Part shown: piece by piece, positions 63,123 to 64,000 of the stretch | Position numbering within the stretch: the first letter of the stretch is position 1 | How the letters are laid out: each line of letters starts with the position of its first letter | Origin: Arthrobacter cheniae | Lineage (GTDB): Bacteria > Actinomycetota > Actinomycetes > Actinomycetales > Micrococcaceae | Direction of reading: 5' to 3' | Length of the DNA stretch: 64,000 bases | Assembly (NCBI RefSeq): GCF_003602275.1 | Contig: NZ_QZVT01000001.1 | Coordinates: 30,567-94,566, forward strand | Notes under the pieces: generated by a model | Told to the model about the DNA's origin: nothing | Database searches by the model: none | What the model saw: only the letters and a program-made list of their open reading frames with translations | Translations under genes and position numbers: made by a program

Positions 63123-63207
63123 TGATTACTCCTGTCGTCGCGCCGGTTCTCTTATCGAGCCTTGCGGAACGGATATGGGTGGGCCCCGTGATACTGGTCC
63201 TCACCAC

Positions 63208-63227
63208 TCGTGCGCCTGGGCGCACGA
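63208..63227 (-). other. hairpin in the rplN leader
   Basis: TCGTGCGC (63208-63215) and GCGCACGA (63220-63227) form a perfect 8-bp stem with a 4-nt loop, 86 nt before rplN. Could be a binding site for a ribosomal protein of this unit. Confidence 0.4.
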
Positions 63228-63386
63228 CCCTGCGTCGAACCTGCAGGGCGGAGATGGTGAACAAGATCATCGGGCTTTTGCCTATTTGCCCGGTGTGGAG
63301 GAACCCGTGAGGGAGACCCTGGAAAGGGAACCTCGTGAGGGCATGCGCCAACCCACCAGACAGACAAGATTCTTATCGTATCGCGA

Positions 63387-63422
63387 AAATGCCCCGGACA
63401 CGAAATCGCGTCCGGGGCATTT
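63387..63422 (-). terminator. terminator after rpsQ
   Basis: AAATGCCCCGGAC (63387-63399) and GTCCGGGGCATTT (63410-63422) form a perfect 13-bp stem with a 10-nt loop; TTTT ends the stem on the minus strand. It lies 44 nt after the rpsQ stop. Confidence 0.85.
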
Positions 63423-63465
63423 GCGTTCGGGCTCCGGCGGACCGGATCCCTAGTTCTGCTCGCTG

Positions 63466-63780
63466 CTACTTTGCCTTTTCGAGGATCTCGACGAGGCGCC
63501 ACCGCTTGGTGGCCGACAGCGGACGGGTCTCACTGATGAGGACGTGGTCGCCGATGCCGGCGATGTTCTCCTCGTCGTGGACCTTAACCTTCGAGCTGCG
63601 GCGGAGGACCTTGCCGTACAGCGCGTGCTTCACACGGTCTTCGACCTCGACGACGATGGTTTTGTTCATCTTGTCGGAGGTCACGTAGCCGCGGCGCACC
63701 TTGCGGTAGCCGCGGGAGTCGGCGTCGTGCACTGCCGTCTCGGTTCCTACAGTTACTTCTTCGCTCTTCTGCTCACTCAT
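63466..63780 (-). CDS. rpsQ: ribosomal protein S17 (uS17)
   Basis: 16S rRNA-binding protein, 104 aa. A 25-residue acidic N-terminal extension precedes [41 protein letters not shown] is the conserved end region (given by its ends). The ATG overlaps the rpmC stop (ATGA). Confidence 0.96.
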   Translation of the reverse strand: MSEQKSEEVTVGTETAVHDADSRGYRKVRRGYVTSDKMNKTIVVEVEDRVKHALYGKVLRRSSKVKVHDEENIAGIGDHVLISETRPLSATKRWRLVEILEKAK

Positions 63781-64000
63781 TTGGCGTCCTCCTCAGAAGC
63801 CTCGGTGTCCACGGAAGGTTCATCCTTCGTGGAGGCCTTCTTGGATTTCTTGACCTTCTCCGTCTTTTCCGGCTTTGCTTCCTCGACGGGAGCAATCACC
63901 TCGGGACGAAGGCCCAGCTCACGCTCACGCAGCACCGTGTAGATGCGGGCGATATCGCGCTTCACCGAGCGGAGGCGTCCATGGCTTTCCAGCTGGCCGG
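63777..64000 (-). CDS. rpmC: ribosomal protein L29 (uL29), 5' end outside the window
   Basis: The 3' part of rpmC; the frame runs off the window edge without a start. The visible core is [29 protein letters not shown] (given by its ends near residue 1-30 of the fragment), typical for L29. A Lys/Glu/Ala-rich tail of about 45 residues follows, which minimal L29 proteins lack. It overlaps rpsQ by 4 nt. Confidence 0.93.
   Translation of the reverse strand, partial: GQLESHGRLRSVKRDIARIYTVLRERELGLRPEVIAPVEEAKPEKTEKVKKSKKASTKDEPSVDTEASEEDAK

Larger units (their letters stand above)
63123..63465 (-). other. 343-bp gap between rpsQ and rplN
   Basis: No convincing gene. It holds the rpsQ terminator (63387-63422), TACGAT and TAAGAA boxes near 63369-63383 that may belong to an rplN promoter, and a hairpin (63208-63227), so it looks like a promoter plus a leader of about 240 nt. 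Confidence 0.5.

Noticed and set aside
62881-63351. Open frame on the minus strand covering the rplN leader
   Set aside because: It overlaps rplN in another frame, has no ribosome binding site and crosses the leader hairpin; its sequence looks random.

Overview
The window looks like the chromosome of a high-GC actinobacterium of the Arthrobacter / Micrococcaceae type. The basis is the GC-rich sequence, the actinobacterial forms of RpoA, RplM, RpsE and SecY, a HemD-like/winged-helix nitrate regulator, the glgX-treY-treZ trehalose operon, and many genes whose start codon sits 6-8 nt after a TANNNT -10 box (leaderless mRNAs). No rRNA, tRNA, CRISPR array, insertion sequence or intact prophage was found.

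Layout. 1-5652: a two-component pair whose genes converge and overlap, then an ABC-2 exporter operon ending in a lipoprotein; this part looks less GC-rich than what follows. 5653-6885: a gene-poor stretch with short ORFs and hairpins. 6886-12755: a sugar locus (PfkB kinase, GH4 glycosidase, HpcH/HpaI aldolase), a small membrane protein, a GNAT acetyltransferase with a tiny coupled upstream ORF, and a membrane GGDEF protein. 12912-19213: glgX-treY-treZ, which turn glycogen-type glucan into trehalose. 19350-25351: nnrD/E, acpS and glmS on the minus strand, divergent from coaA and a VanY-type lipoprotein carboxypeptidase. 25407-36992: a complete nitrate assimilation island: narK, nitrate reductase and its FAD partner on +, nnaR, cobA and nirB on -, then nirD and a sirohydrochlorin chelatase on +, with GlnR-like boxes before narK and between nirB and nirD. 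37097-40217: dinB-type protein, glmM, rpsI, rplM. 40683-51470: a Tad/Flp pilus locus carrying its own signalling genes. 51538-64000: ribosomal protein genes from truA back to rpmC, all on the minus strand, broken into units by strong terminators.

How the genes work together. In the nitrate island, NarK imports nitrate, the molybdoenzyme with its FAD/[2Fe-2S] partner makes nitrite, and NirB with NirD make ammonium. CobA and the CbiX-type chelatase supply siroheme for NirB, and NnaR plus GlnR probably control the set. In the pilus locus, Flp is the pilin, TadE/TadG the pseudopilin-like minor subunits, CpaB/CpaE/CpaF/TadB/TadC the assembly machine and the A24 peptidase the processing enzyme. Between tadC and the peptidase lie an HPt-like protein that has lost its phospho-accepting histidine, a response regulator and a membrane histidine kinase. 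This is the most unusual arrangement in the window.
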